Positions 17,023-26,601 are shown, counted from the first letter of the stretch. The stretch is 64,000 bases of DNA from JAHHUH01 sp045123075 (GCA_045123075.1 JBGVIJ010000075.1:3842-67841); one strand, 5' to 3'. A program made the numbers and translations. The notes: generated by a model not told the origin, from the letters alone.

Positions 17023-17824
17023 ATTTTTGAGTATTCTTTTTATTCCAAAAAGCACGGAATTTTTGCGCCAATTCTTTTTGGTTTAATTTATCGGGCCAAA
17101 GTTCTTGCTTGTCGGTGCAGCGCATTGCTGCTGCCAAGTGTTCGTACACTTCCGGATATTGGACGTTAAGAGCGGCGATATGTTCCTTCACATCTTGGCG
17201 AGTAGTGAAGCCATCGTAAGGACAGGGATTTTTCAAAGGCTTCAATTGTAATTTATCTACTAACTCGCGTACTTCGCTTTCTCTGTAATAGAGGAGCGGT
17301 CTTAAAACAGTTAAGCCTGTTCTAGAAAGAGTGGTTACAGGCAAAAAGGTTTTAAGCTGACCGCTAGTAAAGAGGTTCATAAAGAAAGTTTCTACTGCGT
17401 CGTCGTGATGGTGTGCCAAAGCAACTTTGTTAAAGCCAAGCTCTAAAGCTCTACGGTTTGTAGCAGCGCGTCTAAAATAAGCGCAGGTAAAGCAAGGGGT
17501 ACTACCTTTGCCTTGCCAAGCAGCATTTACATCTACATCATCGTGGTAATGTTCTAAACCATAGTGCTGACAAAATTCTTCCAGTTCTTTTTTAGGAAAG
17601 TCCGGTGCGAACATGGCATTGACCGTGTAGCAAGCAAGATCAAAGGGAATGGGGGAATATTTTTTTATTTCTGCTAAGGCTGCCGTCAGGAACATACTAT
17701 CCTTGCCGCCGCTTAATCCAATCAGGATTCTATCGCCGGGAGCAAGCATATCAAATTCGATGATGGCGCGCCAAAGTTTACTTAAATCGTCTGCAGGGAC
17801 GAAGGGAATTCTTTTTTCGCTCAT
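17021..17824 (-). CDS. TtcA/TtuA-family tRNA thiolation PP-loop ATPase
   Basis: A 267-residue adenylating enzyme with the PP-loop LSGGKDSMFL (about residues 36-45) and a Cys pair in CFTCAYFRRAATNRRAL, with NPCPYDG further on. These cysteines ligate the Fe-S cluster in TtcA-type enzymes, which put sulfur on tRNA cytidine-32 or a related base. TilS lacks this pattern, so TtcA-like is preferred. AAAGGA supports the start. A lone gene between map and pcrA. Confidence 0.85.
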   Translation of the reverse strand: MSEKRIPFVPADDLSKLWRAIIEFDMLAPGDRILIGLSGGKDSMFLTAALAEIKKYSPIPFDLACYTVNAMFAPDFPKKELEEFCQHYGLEHYHDDVDVNAAWQGKGSTPCFTCAYFRRAATNRRALELGFNKVALAHHHDDAVETFFMNLFTSGQLKTFLPVTTLSRTGLTVLRPLLYYRESEVRELVDKLQLKPLKNPCPYDGFTTRQDVKEHIAALNVQYPEVYEHLAAAMRCTDKQELWPDKLNQKELAQKFRAFWNKKNTQK

Positions 17825-18011
17825 AAAAAATCCTTTGAATGTTTTTGTTTAATTATATCATAATTGGCTTTAATGTTATTGAAGAAATTTTAGTATGTAT
17901 ACATTCAGAGGGGACAGTTTTTAGTGCGCTTTCTGTGTTATAATGGAAAGACTGTAGATAGAAAATATGTTGGTTCGGTGCGTTGGCACCAATGGAGGTC
18001 TAGGGAAGTTT

Positions 18012-20234
18012 ATGGTTGATGACACGATTAAGGGACTGAATCCACAACAAGCAAATGCTGTGCAAACTGTGGACGGTCCTATGTTAATTTTGGCAGGTGC
18101 AGGCAGTGGTAAAACCAAAGTGCTTACCTGTCGTATCGCTCATTTGTTAAATCAAGGTGTGCGTCCGTATAGAATTTTGGCAATCACCTTTACTAATAAA
18201 GCTGCTGCAGAAATGCGTGAACGTGTAGACAAAATGGCAGGCGAAGCTGCTAAAGATGTTTGGCTGCATACCTTCCACGCTTTTTGCGCAAAACTGCTCC
18301 GTATTGAAATTCATAATTTAGGAAACTACACTAATAATTTTGCCATTTACGATACAACCGATACTAAAAGTTTGATGAAGCAAATTCTTCAAGAAATGAA
18401 TCTTGATGAAAAACGCTATCAACCTTCTGCTGTGATTGGTCGTATTAGCAATGCTAAAAACCAATTACAAACTCCGGAAGATTACGCTAAACAAGCTAGT
18501 GATTTTTATGATGGCAAAGTTGCAGAAATCTACGCTCGTTATGAAGCGAAGCTGCAACAAAACAACGCTCTTGACTTCGACGACTTGTTGCTTTTGACTT
18601 TGAAACTTCTCCAAGAAAACGAAGAAGTTCGCACTAAATACCAAGATAAATTTGACTACATCATGGTGGACGAATATCAAGATACCAACCATGCGCAATA
18701 TTTGCTGACTAAGATTTTGGCGGCGAAACATAAAAACATTTGCGTAGTTGGTGACGCTGACCAAAGTATTTATGGTTGGCGTGGTGCTGATATTACCAAC
18801 ATCTTGGATTTTGAAAAAGATTATCCTGAAGCGAAGTTAGTAAAATTAGAACAAAATTATCGTAGCACCCAAGTTATTCTTGATGCGGCAAACGCTGTTA
18901 TCGATAATAACACCGGTCGCAAACCTAAAAATTTGTGGACTGATAATGGTAACGGTAATCAAATTACTTATTTTAGAGCTATTGATGAACGCGACGAAGC
19001 ACGCTTTGTTATTGAACAAATCCAAGCTCTTGATAGCCGTCCCGATGTGAAATTGGGCGATATGTCTATTTTGTATCGCACCAATACTCAATCCCGCGTA
19101 TTTGAAGAAATGCTCATTAAGAGCGGTATTGCCTACAATATTGTTGGCGGGACTAAATTCTACGAACGCAAAGAAATTAAAGATATCATCGCTTACCTGC
19201 GTGTAATCTTTAACCCTAACGATTCTTTGAGCTTGTTGAGAATTATCAATGTTCCTCGTCGTGGCATTGGTGATGCAACTTTGGCGAGACTGCAAGCCTA
19301 CGCAGAAGAAAACAATATGAATTTGTTTGATGTTGTTTCTGCTTCCGGTGATGTACCGGGCCTTAGCAGTCGCTTTGTTGGCAAACTGGAAGAATTAAGC
19401 AGCATTATCTTTGAATTGATGGGCGAAGCAAATTCCGGCGAAGTACCTGTAAAACAACTCATTGATAATGTAATGACTAAAACCGGTTATCTTGAAGAAC
19501 TGGAAAACAGCAAAAGCGCTCAAGACCAAAGCCGTGTAGAAAACTTAAAAGAACTGCTTTCCGTAGCAGAAGATTTCTCCAAAGGCGAGGAAGAAGATAA
19601 TTTGGAAAACTTCTTGGGCAGAGTTGCTCTTGTTTCTGATATTGATGATGCAGAACTTGGCGAAGAAGCAATTACTTTGATGACTCTTCACTCTGCAAAA
19701 GGCTTGGAATTCCCCGTAGTGTTCCTTGTTGGTATGGAAGAAGGCATTTTCCCCCACGCTCGTACTTTGATGGATGAAGAAGAAATTGAAGAAGAACGCC
19801 GTTTGTGCTACGTTGGTATTACCCGTGCAGAACGCACTTTGTTTTTAAGTCATGCGCGTATGCGTACCGTGTTTGGTCATACAGTTTCTTATCCGCCTTC
19901 TCGTTTCTTGAAGGAGGTTCCTCGTAACTTGATTCACGAGTTTAAACGTCCTCAATTGCAACGCACTGTTTCCCAACAAGCTGCACCGCAACGAGAAAAA
20001 CGCGCTACTAATACTAACTGGTTCCTGCAACCGAAAACCAGCTTTATGCCTAAAGAAGCAAGTGCCAACAGCATTACCTTTAGCGCAGGCGAAAAAGTTA
20101 GCCATGCTAAATGGGGCGAAGGTACCGTTGTTAGCGTAAACAATACTGCTGACGGACAAGAAGTTAAAGTGGCTTTTGCAGGTGCAGGTATTAGAAGCTT
20201 GCTTACTAAGTATGCTGTGCTGAAAAAACTCTAA
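18012..20234 (+). CDS. pcrA: UvrD/PcrA-type ATP-dependent 3'-5' DNA helicase
   Basis: A superfamily 1A helicase, 740 residues. Q-motif region LNPQQANAV, Walker A AGAGSGKT (residues 28-35), motif II DEYQDTN, motif III GDADQSIYGWRGAD, and motif VI VGITRAERTLFLSHA. A basic linker leads to the small C-terminal Tudor-like domain (GEKVSHAKWGEGTVVSV) characteristic of PcrA, which binds RNA polymerase. A farther ATG at 17967 is in frame, but the ATG at 18012 fits the family N-terminus and is preceded by GGAGGT and AGGGAAG. ligA follows after 33 bases, the usual Firmicute pair. Confidence 0.96.
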   Translation: MVDDTIKGLNPQQANAVQTVDGPMLILAGAGSGKTKVLTCRIAHLLNQGVRPYRILAITFTNKAAAEMRERVDKMAGEAAKDVWLHTFHAFCAKLLRIEIHNLGNYTNNFAIYDTTDTKSLMKQILQEMNLDEKRYQPSAVIGRISNAKNQLQTPEDYAKQASDFYDGKVAEIYARYEAKLQQNNALDFDDLLLLTLKLLQENEEVRTKYQDKFDYIMVDEYQDTNHAQYLLTKILAAKHKNICVVGDADQSIYGWRGADITNILDFEKDYPEAKLVKLEQNYRSTQVILDAANAVIDNNTGRKPKNLWTDNGNGNQITYFRAIDERDEARFVIEQIQALDSRPDVKLGDMSILYRTNTQSRVFEEMLIKSGIAYNIVGGTKFYERKEIKDIIAYLRVIFNPNDSLSLLRIINVPRRGIGDATLARLQAYAEENNMNLFDVVSASGDVPGLSSRFVGKLEELSSIIFELMGEANSGEVPVKQLIDNVMTKTGYLEELENSKSAQDQSRVENLKELLSVAEDFSKGEEEDNLENFLGRVALVSDIDDAELGEEAITLMTLHSAKGLEFPVVFLVGMEEGIFPHARTLMDEEEIEEERRLCYVGITRAERTLFLSHARMRTVFGHTVSYPPSRFLKEVPRNLIHEFKRPQLQRTVSQQAAPQREKRATNTNWFLQPKTSFMPKEASANSITFSAGEKVSHAKWGEGTVVSVNNTADGQEVKVAFAGAGIRSLLTKYAVLKKL

Positions 20235-20267
20235 GAAATTGTTATAGACAATTAAGAGGTGAACCTC

Positions 20268-22301
20268 ATGTTCAACTTATTTGAAAACGAAGAATTGAAA
20301 AGCGAAGCGCTGGCTGAAGCGGAACGTTTGCGTAAAGAGCTGCGCCATCACGAGTATTTGTACTATGTTATGGACGCACCTTCTATTACGGACGCAGAGT
20401 ATGACCGTTTAATGATTCGCCTGCGTGAAATCGAAGCGGAATACCCGGAAGATGTTCCTGCAGATTCTCCTACCCAACGGGTTGGGGGCAAGGTGAACCC
20501 GGAATTTACGGAAGTTAAGCATTTAACCCCCTTACTTTCTTTGGGTAATGCCTTTAGTGCAGATGAACTGCGTGCTTTCGACGAACGCGTGCGTAATGGC
20601 TTGCCTAACGGTAGCGAAGTTGAGTACGTTCTTGAACCGAAGATTGATGGCTTGGCTTGTAGTCTTGTGTACGAGAACGGAAAGTTAGTGCGTGCTGCAA
20701 CCCGTGGTGACGGAGTGGTGGGCGAAAATGTTACTGCCAATGTGCGTACCATTCGTGCTATTCCTTTGACTTTGACTGTTCCATCCGGCGGAGAAATGCC
20801 TGAACTTTTAGACGTGCGTGGTGAAGTTTATATGCCTCGCCATGAGTTCATGCGTTTGAACGAAGAACGTGCAGAAAAAGGCGAAGCAGAATTTGCTAAC
20901 CCTCGTAATGCAGCTGCAGGTAGCTTGCGTCAACTTGACCCGATGGTTACTGCTAAACGCTCTTTAAGCTTTTTTGCCTACAATGTGGGTAACGGTGCTC
21001 TCGAAAAGCACAGCGATTCTTTAGCCATGCTTAAAGGCTACGGTTTCAAAGTAAGTGAAAATTACAAAGTAGTGGCTAATATTGAAGAAGCCATTAAATT
21101 TATAGAAGAATTTGACGCTAAGCGTAGCAGCTTAGCTTACGATACTGACGGCGCTGTAATTAAAGTGAATGCTGTTTATCAACAACGCATTTTAGGCGCA
21201 ACTGGTAAAGATCCCCGTTGGGCGATTGCTTATAAATTTCCGCCGGAACAAGCGGAAACCACTTTAGAGGATATCGTGTGGCGCGTTGGTCGTACTGGTG
21301 TGTTGACTCCGACTGCGGTGCTGACTCCGGTAAAACTTTCCGGTAGCGTGGTAAGCAGAGCGACACTTCACAACGAAGACTTTATTCGTGAAAAAGGTAT
21401 CTGCATTGGTGATAGAGTAATCATCAACAAAGCAGGGGAAATTATTCCCGAAGTGTTGCGCGTTGTGGAAAGTAAACGCACCGGTGAAGAAAGTCCGGTG
21501 GTGATTCCGGCAGAGTGTCCCGAATGTGGTTGGAAGGTTGAGCGTCAAGGCAGTGAAGCTGCCATTCGTTGCACCAATCCCCATTGTCCTGCTCTTGGTC
21601 GTGAAGGTTTGCTTCACTTTGTTAGCAGGGACGCTATGAATATTGAAGGTTGCGGTCCTTCCGTAATCAATCAGCTTATTGATAGCGAGCTTGTTCGTGA
21701 CGCGGCAGACTTGTATTCTTTACAAAAAGAAGACTTGCTGAAACTGGAACGCATGGGCGAAAAATCTGCGGATAATTTGCTCAAGGCTATTGAAGCAAGC
21801 AAAGAGAACGAACTTGATAAACTGCTCTTTGGTTTGGGGATTCGTCATGTTGGTGCGAAGGTTGCCCGCATTTTGGCAGAAGAGTTCGGAACGGTGAAGA
21901 ACCTTTTAGAAGCACAACCTGAACAGTTGGCGGCGATTCGCGATATTGGCGATAAGATTGCTGAAAGTGTAGTAACTTGGCTTTCTGTACCTAACAATGT
22001 AGATTTGCTGGAACGTTTGGAAGAGGCTGGTCTGAAAATGGAATTTGCTGTACGCGCTAAGAGCGAAAGCAATCCTTTCTTTGGTAAAACTTTGGTGTTT
22101 ACCGGAACTTTGCCCACCCTTGGTCGTGCAGAAGCACAAACCATGGCGCAAGATGTTGGTGCGAAGGTAAGTAGCAGCGTAAGCAAAAAGACGGACTACG
22201 TCATTGCCGGTGCGGAAGCAGGCAGTAAGTTAGAAAAAGCTGAAAAGCTTGGTGTTACTGTCATTGACGAAGAAGCCTTTTTGAAAATGATAAAAGGATA
22301 A
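20268..22301 (+). CDS. ligA: NAD-dependent DNA ligase
   Basis: Seals nicks in replication and repair. The adenylated lysine is in EPKIDG (Lys125). Further on are an OB fold, a four-Cys zinc finger (CPECGW and CTNPHC), helix-hairpin-helix repeats, and a C-terminal BRCT domain (KTLVFTGTLPTLGRAEA). 677 residues is full length. The ATG at 20268 is chosen over GTG at 20259 because AAGAGGT lies 7 bases before it and overlaps the alternative. Forms an operon with pcrA and ends in a terminator that marks the left edge of the defence island. Confidence 0.97.
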   Translation: MFNLFENEELKSEALAEAERLRKELRHHEYLYYVMDAPSITDAEYDRLMIRLREIEAEYPEDVPADSPTQRVGGKVNPEFTEVKHLTPLLSLGNAFSADELRAFDERVRNGLPNGSEVEYVLEPKIDGLACSLVYENGKLVRAATRGDGVVGENVTANVRTIRAIPLTLTVPSGGEMPELLDVRGEVYMPRHEFMRLNEERAEKGEAEFANPRNAAAGSLRQLDPMVTAKRSLSFFAYNVGNGALEKHSDSLAMLKGYGFKVSENYKVVANIEEAIKFIEEFDAKRSSLAYDTDGAVIKVNAVYQQRILGATGKDPRWAIAYKFPPEQAETTLEDIVWRVGRTGVLTPTAVLTPVKLSGSVVSRATLHNEDFIREKGICIGDRVIINKAGEIIPEVLRVVESKRTGEESPVVIPAECPECGWKVERQGSEAAIRCTNPHCPALGREGLLHFVSRDAMNIEGCGPSVINQLIDSELVRDAADLYSLQKEDLLKLERMGEKSADNLLKAIEASKENELDKLLFGLGIRHVGAKVARILAEEFGTVKNLLEAQPEQLAAIRDIGDKIAESVVTWLSVPNNVDLLERLEEAGLKMEFAVRAKSESNPFFGKTLVFTGTLPTLGRAEAQTMAQDVGAKVSSSVSKKTDYVIAGAEAGSKLEKAEKLGVTVIDEEAFLKMIKG

Positions 22302-22305
22302 AAAT

Positions 22306-22345
22306 AAAACGAGTGAAAGCTGTTGAAAAGCCTTCACTCGTTTTT
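22306..22345 (+). terminator. Terminator of pcrA-ligA
   Basis: AAAACGAGTGAA pairs with TTCACTCGTTTT around a 14-base loop and ends in a T-run. The same AAAACGAGT/ACTCGTTTT core recurs in the terminator at 33937, at the other end of the restriction island. Confidence 0.8.
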
Positions 22346-22361
22346 AATTTGCTCATCTCAA

Positions 22362-22403
22362 AATTCAATTTAGTCAACACGGGGTAAATGACTAAATTGA
22401 ATT
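22362..22403. promoter_or_regulatory. Perfect 15-bp inverted repeat (candidate operator)
   Basis: AATTCAATTTAGTCA (22362-22376) and TGACTAAATTGAATT (22389-22403) are exact reverse complements around a 12-base centre. The right arm runs into the -35 box of the island promoter, where a bound protein would block transcription. The Fic protein (winged-helix C-terminus) or the AlbA_2 protein of the same operon could be the ligand. Confidence 0.6.
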
Positions 22404-22430
22404 GATTTGTGATGAAATTGGTAGTATCAT
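22402..22430 (+). promoter_or_regulatory. Promoter of the fic-hsd operon
   Basis: TTGATT (22402-22407), a 17-base spacer and TATCAT (22425-22430), 41 bases before the fic start. It overlaps the right arm of the inverted repeat. Confidence 0.55.
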
Positions 22431-22470
22431 AGATTTAAAGCAACAAGCTTTTTGAATCGAGGGATATAGA

Positions 22471-23529
22471 ATGAGAGAATACAATTACAATAAAATTTAC
22501 GATGAACTTTTAACTCCTGAAATTGTTAGATTGCTGACTAAGATTCATGAATTTAAAGGCGAGCAAAATTTGTTTATTAAAGCTAAGAGTGATGTATTAA
22601 CTCAACTGGTTGAAATTGCTAAAATTCAAAGTACGGAAGCGTCAAATAAAATTGAAGGCATTTATACTTCTGATGAACGTCTGAAAAAAATTGTCCATGA
22701 TAAAACAAAACCTCAAACGCGTAATGAAAGAGAGATTGCCGGTTATCGTGATGTTTTGGCTACCATTCATGAAAATCACGATTATATTCCGTTAAAATCC
22801 ACAATGATTTTGCAGTTGCACAGAGATTTATACAAATTTAGTGGTATGAATTTTGGTGGGGCTTATAAAACAAGTAATAATATAATTTCAGAAAGAGATG
22901 CACAAGGAAATGAAACAATCCGCTTTCAACCTGTAGATGCTTGGGAAGCTGCTCCTTCTATCGAAGCCGCTTGTAAAGCATTTGATGATGCTCTTAAAAA
23001 TGATGAGCAAGACCCTTTGCTTCTTATACCGATGTTTATTTTAGACTTCTTATGTATTCATCCTTTTAACGATGGCAATGGCAGAATGAGTAGACTTTTA
23101 ACATTATTGCTCTTGTATCGTGCAGGGTACATTGTTGGCAAGTACATTAGTATTGAAAAATTAATTGAACAGTCTAAAGAAACATATTATGAAACTTTAC
23201 AACAAAGTTCCTGTGATTGGCACGAAGAGGCTAACGATTATCTTCCTTTTGTACGCTATACCTTAGGCGTTATTGTGGCAGCTTATCGAGATTTTAGTAC
23301 AAGAGTTGAAATTTTGTCTGTAAAAGAAATTAGTAAACCCAAACGTATTCAAGAAATTATTAAAACTACTATTGGGAAAATAACAAAAACTGAATTGATT
23401 AATAAATGTCCTGATATCAGTCAGACCACAATTCAAAGGACATTAAATGATTTACTGAAACAAGGTTTGATTATAAAACATGGTGGCGGACGTTATACCA
23501 CTTACTCTTGGAATTGGGAGAACGATTAA
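22471..23529 (+). CDS. Fic-domain protein (probable AMP/nucleotide transferase)
   Basis: A 352-residue Fic protein. The active-site loop HPFNDGNGRMSR (catalytic His197) matches HPFxxGNGRxxR exactly, so transferase activity is expected. The N-terminal Fic_N region contains SNKIEG (Ser58 to Gly63), the S/TxxxEG autoinhibitory helix of class II Fic enzymes, so it carries its own inhibitor rather than a separate antitoxin. The last 70 residues resemble a winged helix (TELINKCPDISQTTIQRTL), suggesting DNA binding. It is the first gene of the restriction operon, 1 base before hsdM. Such Fic proteins are often found beside type I systems, but their role there is unknown. Confidence 0.9.
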   Translation: MREYNYNKIYDELLTPEIVRLLTKIHEFKGEQNLFIKAKSDVLTQLVEIAKIQSTEASNKIEGIYTSDERLKKIVHDKTKPQTRNEREIAGYRDVLATIHENHDYIPLKSTMILQLHRDLYKFSGMNFGGAYKTSNNIISERDAQGNETIRFQPVDAWEAAPSIEAACKAFDDALKNDEQDPLLLIPMFILDFLCIHPFNDGNGRMSRLLTLLLLYRAGYIVGKYISIEKLIEQSKETYYETLQQSSCDWHEEANDYLPFVRYTLGVIVAAYRDFSTRVEILSVKEISKPKRIQEIIKTTIGKITKTELINKCPDISQTTIQRTLNDLLKQGLIIKHGGGRYTTYSWNWEND

Positions 23530-23530
23530 A

Positions 23531-25036
23531 ATGATTACTGGCGAATTGAAAAATAAAATTGACGGATTATGGGATATCTTTGCAGCCGGAGGATTAGTTA
23601 ATCCTTTAGATGTTATTGAGCAAATTACATACTTGATGTTCATTCATGATTTGGATGAAGTTGATAACCGTCGTGCGAAAGAAAGTGCCATGCTTGGTTT
23701 GCCGTACCAAAGCATGTTTGCAGAAACTGTTGTTATCAACGAGCGCGAAGTGGATGGTAGACAATTAAAATGGAGCGTATTCCACGATTATCCTGCGGGT
23801 AAGATGTATTCCGTAATGCAAGAGTACGTGTTCCCTTTTATCAAACAATTACATGGCGATAAGAACAGCGCATACTCCAAGTATATGGACGATGCAATTT
23901 TTAAATTGCCCACACCATTACTGCTTTCTAAAGTTGTAACCACTTTGGACGAAATTTATACCCAAATGGCGCAACTTCAAGATAGTGATATTCGTGGTGA
24001 TGTTTACGAATATTTGCTCTCTAAAATTTCTCAATCTGGTCGTAACGGACAGTTCCGCACTCCGCGTCACATTATCAAAATGATTGTAGACCTTATGCGT
24101 CCCAATCCTGATGATGTGATTTGTGACCCTGCTTGTGGTACCAGTGGCTTCCTTGTGGCGGCAGGGGAATATTTAAAAGAAAACCATAAAGAAGAAATCT
24201 TCTTCAATAAACAAAAGAAAGACCACTACATGAATGGTTTGTTCCACGGTTACGATATGGATAGAACCATGCTCCGTATTGGGGCTATGAATATGATGAC
24301 TCACGGTGTTGAAAATCCTTTCATTGAATACCGTGACAGTCTTTCTGATCAAAACCCTGACAGAAATAAATATTCCTTAATTTTGGCGAACCCTCCGTTC
24401 AAAGGAAGTTTGGATAATGATATTGTTTCTGTTGATTTGCTTAAGATGTGCAAGACTAAAAAGACAGAGCTTCTTTTCTTGGCACTCTTTATAAAAATGT
24501 TGAGAGTTGGCGGTCGTTGTGCTTGCATTGTTCCCGACGGCGTACTCTTTGGTTCTTCTAATGCTCACAAAGCTATTCGCCAAGAACTTATCGAAGGCAA
24601 CCGTTTGGAAGCAGTTATTTCCATGCCTTCCGGTGTGTTTAAACCTTACGCTGGTGTATCTACCGGTATTTTAATCTTTACCAAAACTGGACACGGTGGC
24701 ACTGATAAAGTTTGGTTCTACGATATGCAGGCAGATGGTCTGAGCCTTGATGACAAACGCACTGCCATTAACGATAACGATATCCCTGATATTATTGCTC
24801 GCTTCCATAATTTGGCAGGTGAAGCAGAGCGTGCTCGCACAGAAAAATCCTTCTTCGTAAATGTAGAAGAAATTATCGAAAATGGTTATGACCTTTCCAT
24901 CAACAAATATAAAAAAGTTGAATATGTACCTGTGGAGTATCCGCCTATTGAACAAATCATGGCGGAATTGCACGAATTGGAAATGGAAATTACCAAAGGT
25001 TTGGCAGAATTAGAGGAGATGCTTGAAAATGACTGA
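23531..25036 (+). CDS. hsdM: Type I restriction-modification DNA methyltransferase subunit
   Basis: HsdM, the N6-adenine methyltransferase subunit. A helical N-terminal HsdM_N region precedes motif I DPACGTSGF (residues 199-207) and the catalytic motif IV NPPF (287-290). 501 residues is normal. An in-frame ATG at 23480 would overlap fic by 50 bases. The ATG at 23531, 1 base after the fic stop with GGGAG upstream, is preferred. Its stop overlaps the next start by 8 bases (ATGACTGA). Codon use resembles the core genome, unlike the genes between hsdS and hsdR. Confidence 0.95.
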   Translation: MITGELKNKIDGLWDIFAAGGLVNPLDVIEQITYLMFIHDLDEVDNRRAKESAMLGLPYQSMFAETVVINEREVDGRQLKWSVFHDYPAGKMYSVMQEYVFPFIKQLHGDKNSAYSKYMDDAIFKLPTPLLLSKVVTTLDEIYTQMAQLQDSDIRGDVYEYLLSKISQSGRNGQFRTPRHIIKMIVDLMRPNPDDVICDPACGTSGFLVAAGEYLKENHKEEIFFNKQKKDHYMNGLFHGYDMDRTMLRIGAMNMMTHGVENPFIEYRDSLSDQNPDRNKYSLILANPPFKGSLDNDIVSVDLLKMCKTKKTELLFLALFIKMLRVGGRCACIVPDGVLFGSSNAHKAIRQELIEGNRLEAVISMPSGVFKPYAGVSTGILIFTKTGHGGTDKVWFYDMQADGLSLDDKRTAINDNDIPDIIARFHNLAGEAERARTEKSFFVNVEEIIENGYDLSINKYKKVEYVPVEYPPIEQIMAELHELEMEITKGLAELEEMLEND

Positions 25037-26573
25037 TAAATTATTATTAGGCGAATCCGTAAATGTTGAATATAAAGAAACTGTGCCAGAAAAGAGTATT
25101 AAATATATGAAAACCGTTGTAGCTTTTGCTAACGGTAAAGGTGGCACTCTTGTTTTTGGTGTGGAAGATGGCACTATGAAAGTAGTTGGCATTGATAGAG
25201 ACGAATTGTTTACTACTATGGATGCCATTACCAATGCTATTATGGATAGTTGCGAACCTGTAATAGTTCCAAATATATATGTAAGGAATATTGATGATAA
25301 GTATGTTGTAGTTGTAGAAGTGGAAGCAGGAAATCAAACCCCTTATTGTATAAAATCTTTGGGTATCGAAAAGGGCACTTTCATTCGTGTTGGTGGTACT
25401 ACTCGCTTGGCGGAACTGCACACGATTCAAGAACTTATTTTACAAAAAACAAATAGGTATTATGACAATGTTCCTGCCCGTGGTAAGGTTTTAACTGAAA
25501 AAGAAGTTGAGCAAGCTTGCCGAGAATTTACTGAATACGCAAAAGAAAATTGCGATACAGAAGAAGAAAAGAATAAAATTAGACCGCTTACTAAAAATAA
25601 ATTGCAAGAGTGGGGCTTGTTACATGAACTTGATGGAGAGCTTGTTCCGAGTATAGGTTTATGTCTTTTGCTGGATATTCCTGTGAATGGCATACGTTCT
25701 ATGGTTAGGTGTGCAATTTTTAGGGGAACGGATAAGGCAATTTTTTTAGATAGCAAAGATTATGAAGGCAGATTATACAAACAAATTGATGATGCCTATG
25801 ATTTTGTGTTACGCAATATTCGTGTTGGTGCAGAAATTGTTGGTATTCAAAGAAAAGATGTCTACGAACTTCCTCTTGGTAGTATTCGTGAAGCAATCTG
25901 CAATGCAGTATGTCATCGTAGTTATTTAGAAGATGATGATGTAAAAGTTGCTTTGTATGATGATAGATTAGAAATTACTTCTCCTGGGGGACTTTTCAAA
26001 GGTGTTACTTTAGAGAAAATTAGAGAAGGGTTTTCTAAAACTCGTAATCGTGGTATTGCTAATATGCTTTCATATATGAGGGTAATTGAAAGTTGGGGAA
26101 GTGGTATTCCTAGAATTTTGCGTGAATGTAAAGAAAAAGGTTTGCCTGAACCGATGGTAGGGGAAAACGAAGATTATGTTATTGTTCAAATTTTTAGAGA
26201 TGATTATTATAATACTCCTAAATCATCCGATAAAACTTCCGGTAACACCCAAGAAACTACCCGAACATCCGATAAAACTTCCGATAACACTCAAGAAACT
26301 ACCCAATCATCCGATAAAACTTCCGATAATCGCTTAAAGCTTGATAGAGTATATAATGGAAGAGTGTTAAGTGAATATGAAAAAGGTATCTTGAATTTGA
26401 TTTTTGATACGCCAACTGCTAGTAAAGATGAGATGGCGGTAGTTTTAAAAATGACTATTGGCGAAGTGAAGTATTATCTCCAAAAACTTAAAAATAGCGG
26501 TTTAGTAAAACGTGAGGGTGCCAATAAAAATGGTAAGTGGATTGTAAATGAAGAATTGCTTGTTAAAGAGTAA
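25029..26573 (+). CDS. AlbA_2/Schlafen-like ATP-binding regulator with repeat linker
   Basis: A 514-residue protein. The N-terminal AlbA_2 (Schlafen-type) domain includes VEYKETVPEKS and TVVAFANGKGGTLVFGVED (about residues 13-45). A mid-region of the HATPase_c_4 type follows (SIREAICNAVCHRSYLEDD, then SPGGLFKGVT and RNRGIANML). After that comes a low-complexity linker of 14-residue repeats (SDKTSxNTQETT) and a C-terminal winged helix (SKDEMAVVLKMTIGEVKYYLQKL). This plan is usually annotated as a putative transcriptional regulator. It is wedged between hsdM (8-base overlap) and hsdS, so it is probably functionally tied to the restriction system, perhaps controlling its expression. Confidence 0.85.
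   Translation: MTDKLLLGESVNVEYKETVPEKSIKYMKTVVAFANGKGGTLVFGVEDGTMKVVGIDRDELFTTMDAITNAIMDSCEPVIVPNIYVRNIDDKYVVVVEVEAGNQTPYCIKSLGIEKGTFIRVGGTTRLAELHTIQELILQKTNRYYDNVPARGKVLTEKEVEQACREFTEYAKENCDTEEEKNKIRPLTKNKLQEWGLLHELDGELVPSIGLCLLLDIPVNGIRSMVRCAIFRGTDKAIFLDSKDYEGRLYKQIDDAYDFVLRNIRVGAEIVGIQRKDVYELPLGSIREAICNAVCHRSYLEDDDVKVALYDDRLEITSPGGLFKGVTLEKIREGFSKTRNRGIANMLSYMRVIESWGSGIPRILRECKEKGLPEPMVGENEDYVIVQIFRDDYYNTPKSSDKTSGNTQETTRTSDKTSDNTQETTQSSDKTSDNRLKLDRVYNGRVLSEYEKGILNLIFDTPTASKDEMAVVLKMTIGEVKYYLQKLKNSGLVKREGANKNGKWIVNEELLVKE
26222..26335 (+). repeat. 42-bp tandem repeat inside the AlbA_2 gene
   Basis: About 2.7 copies of a 42-base unit (each beginning CATCCGATAAAACTTCCG, at 26224, 26266 and 26308) encode the linker repeats SDKTSxNTQETT. 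The in-frame period lets copy number change by slippage without a frameshift. Confidence 0.9.
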
Positions 26574-26601
26574 CGCATAAAATTTAGTTGCCGAGAAATT
26601 C

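Noticed and set aside
26222..26335. Tandem repeats that could suggest a CRISPR array
   Set aside because: Repeats are contiguous, in frame with coding sequence and without unique spacers. No CRISPR array or cas gene is seen in the window.
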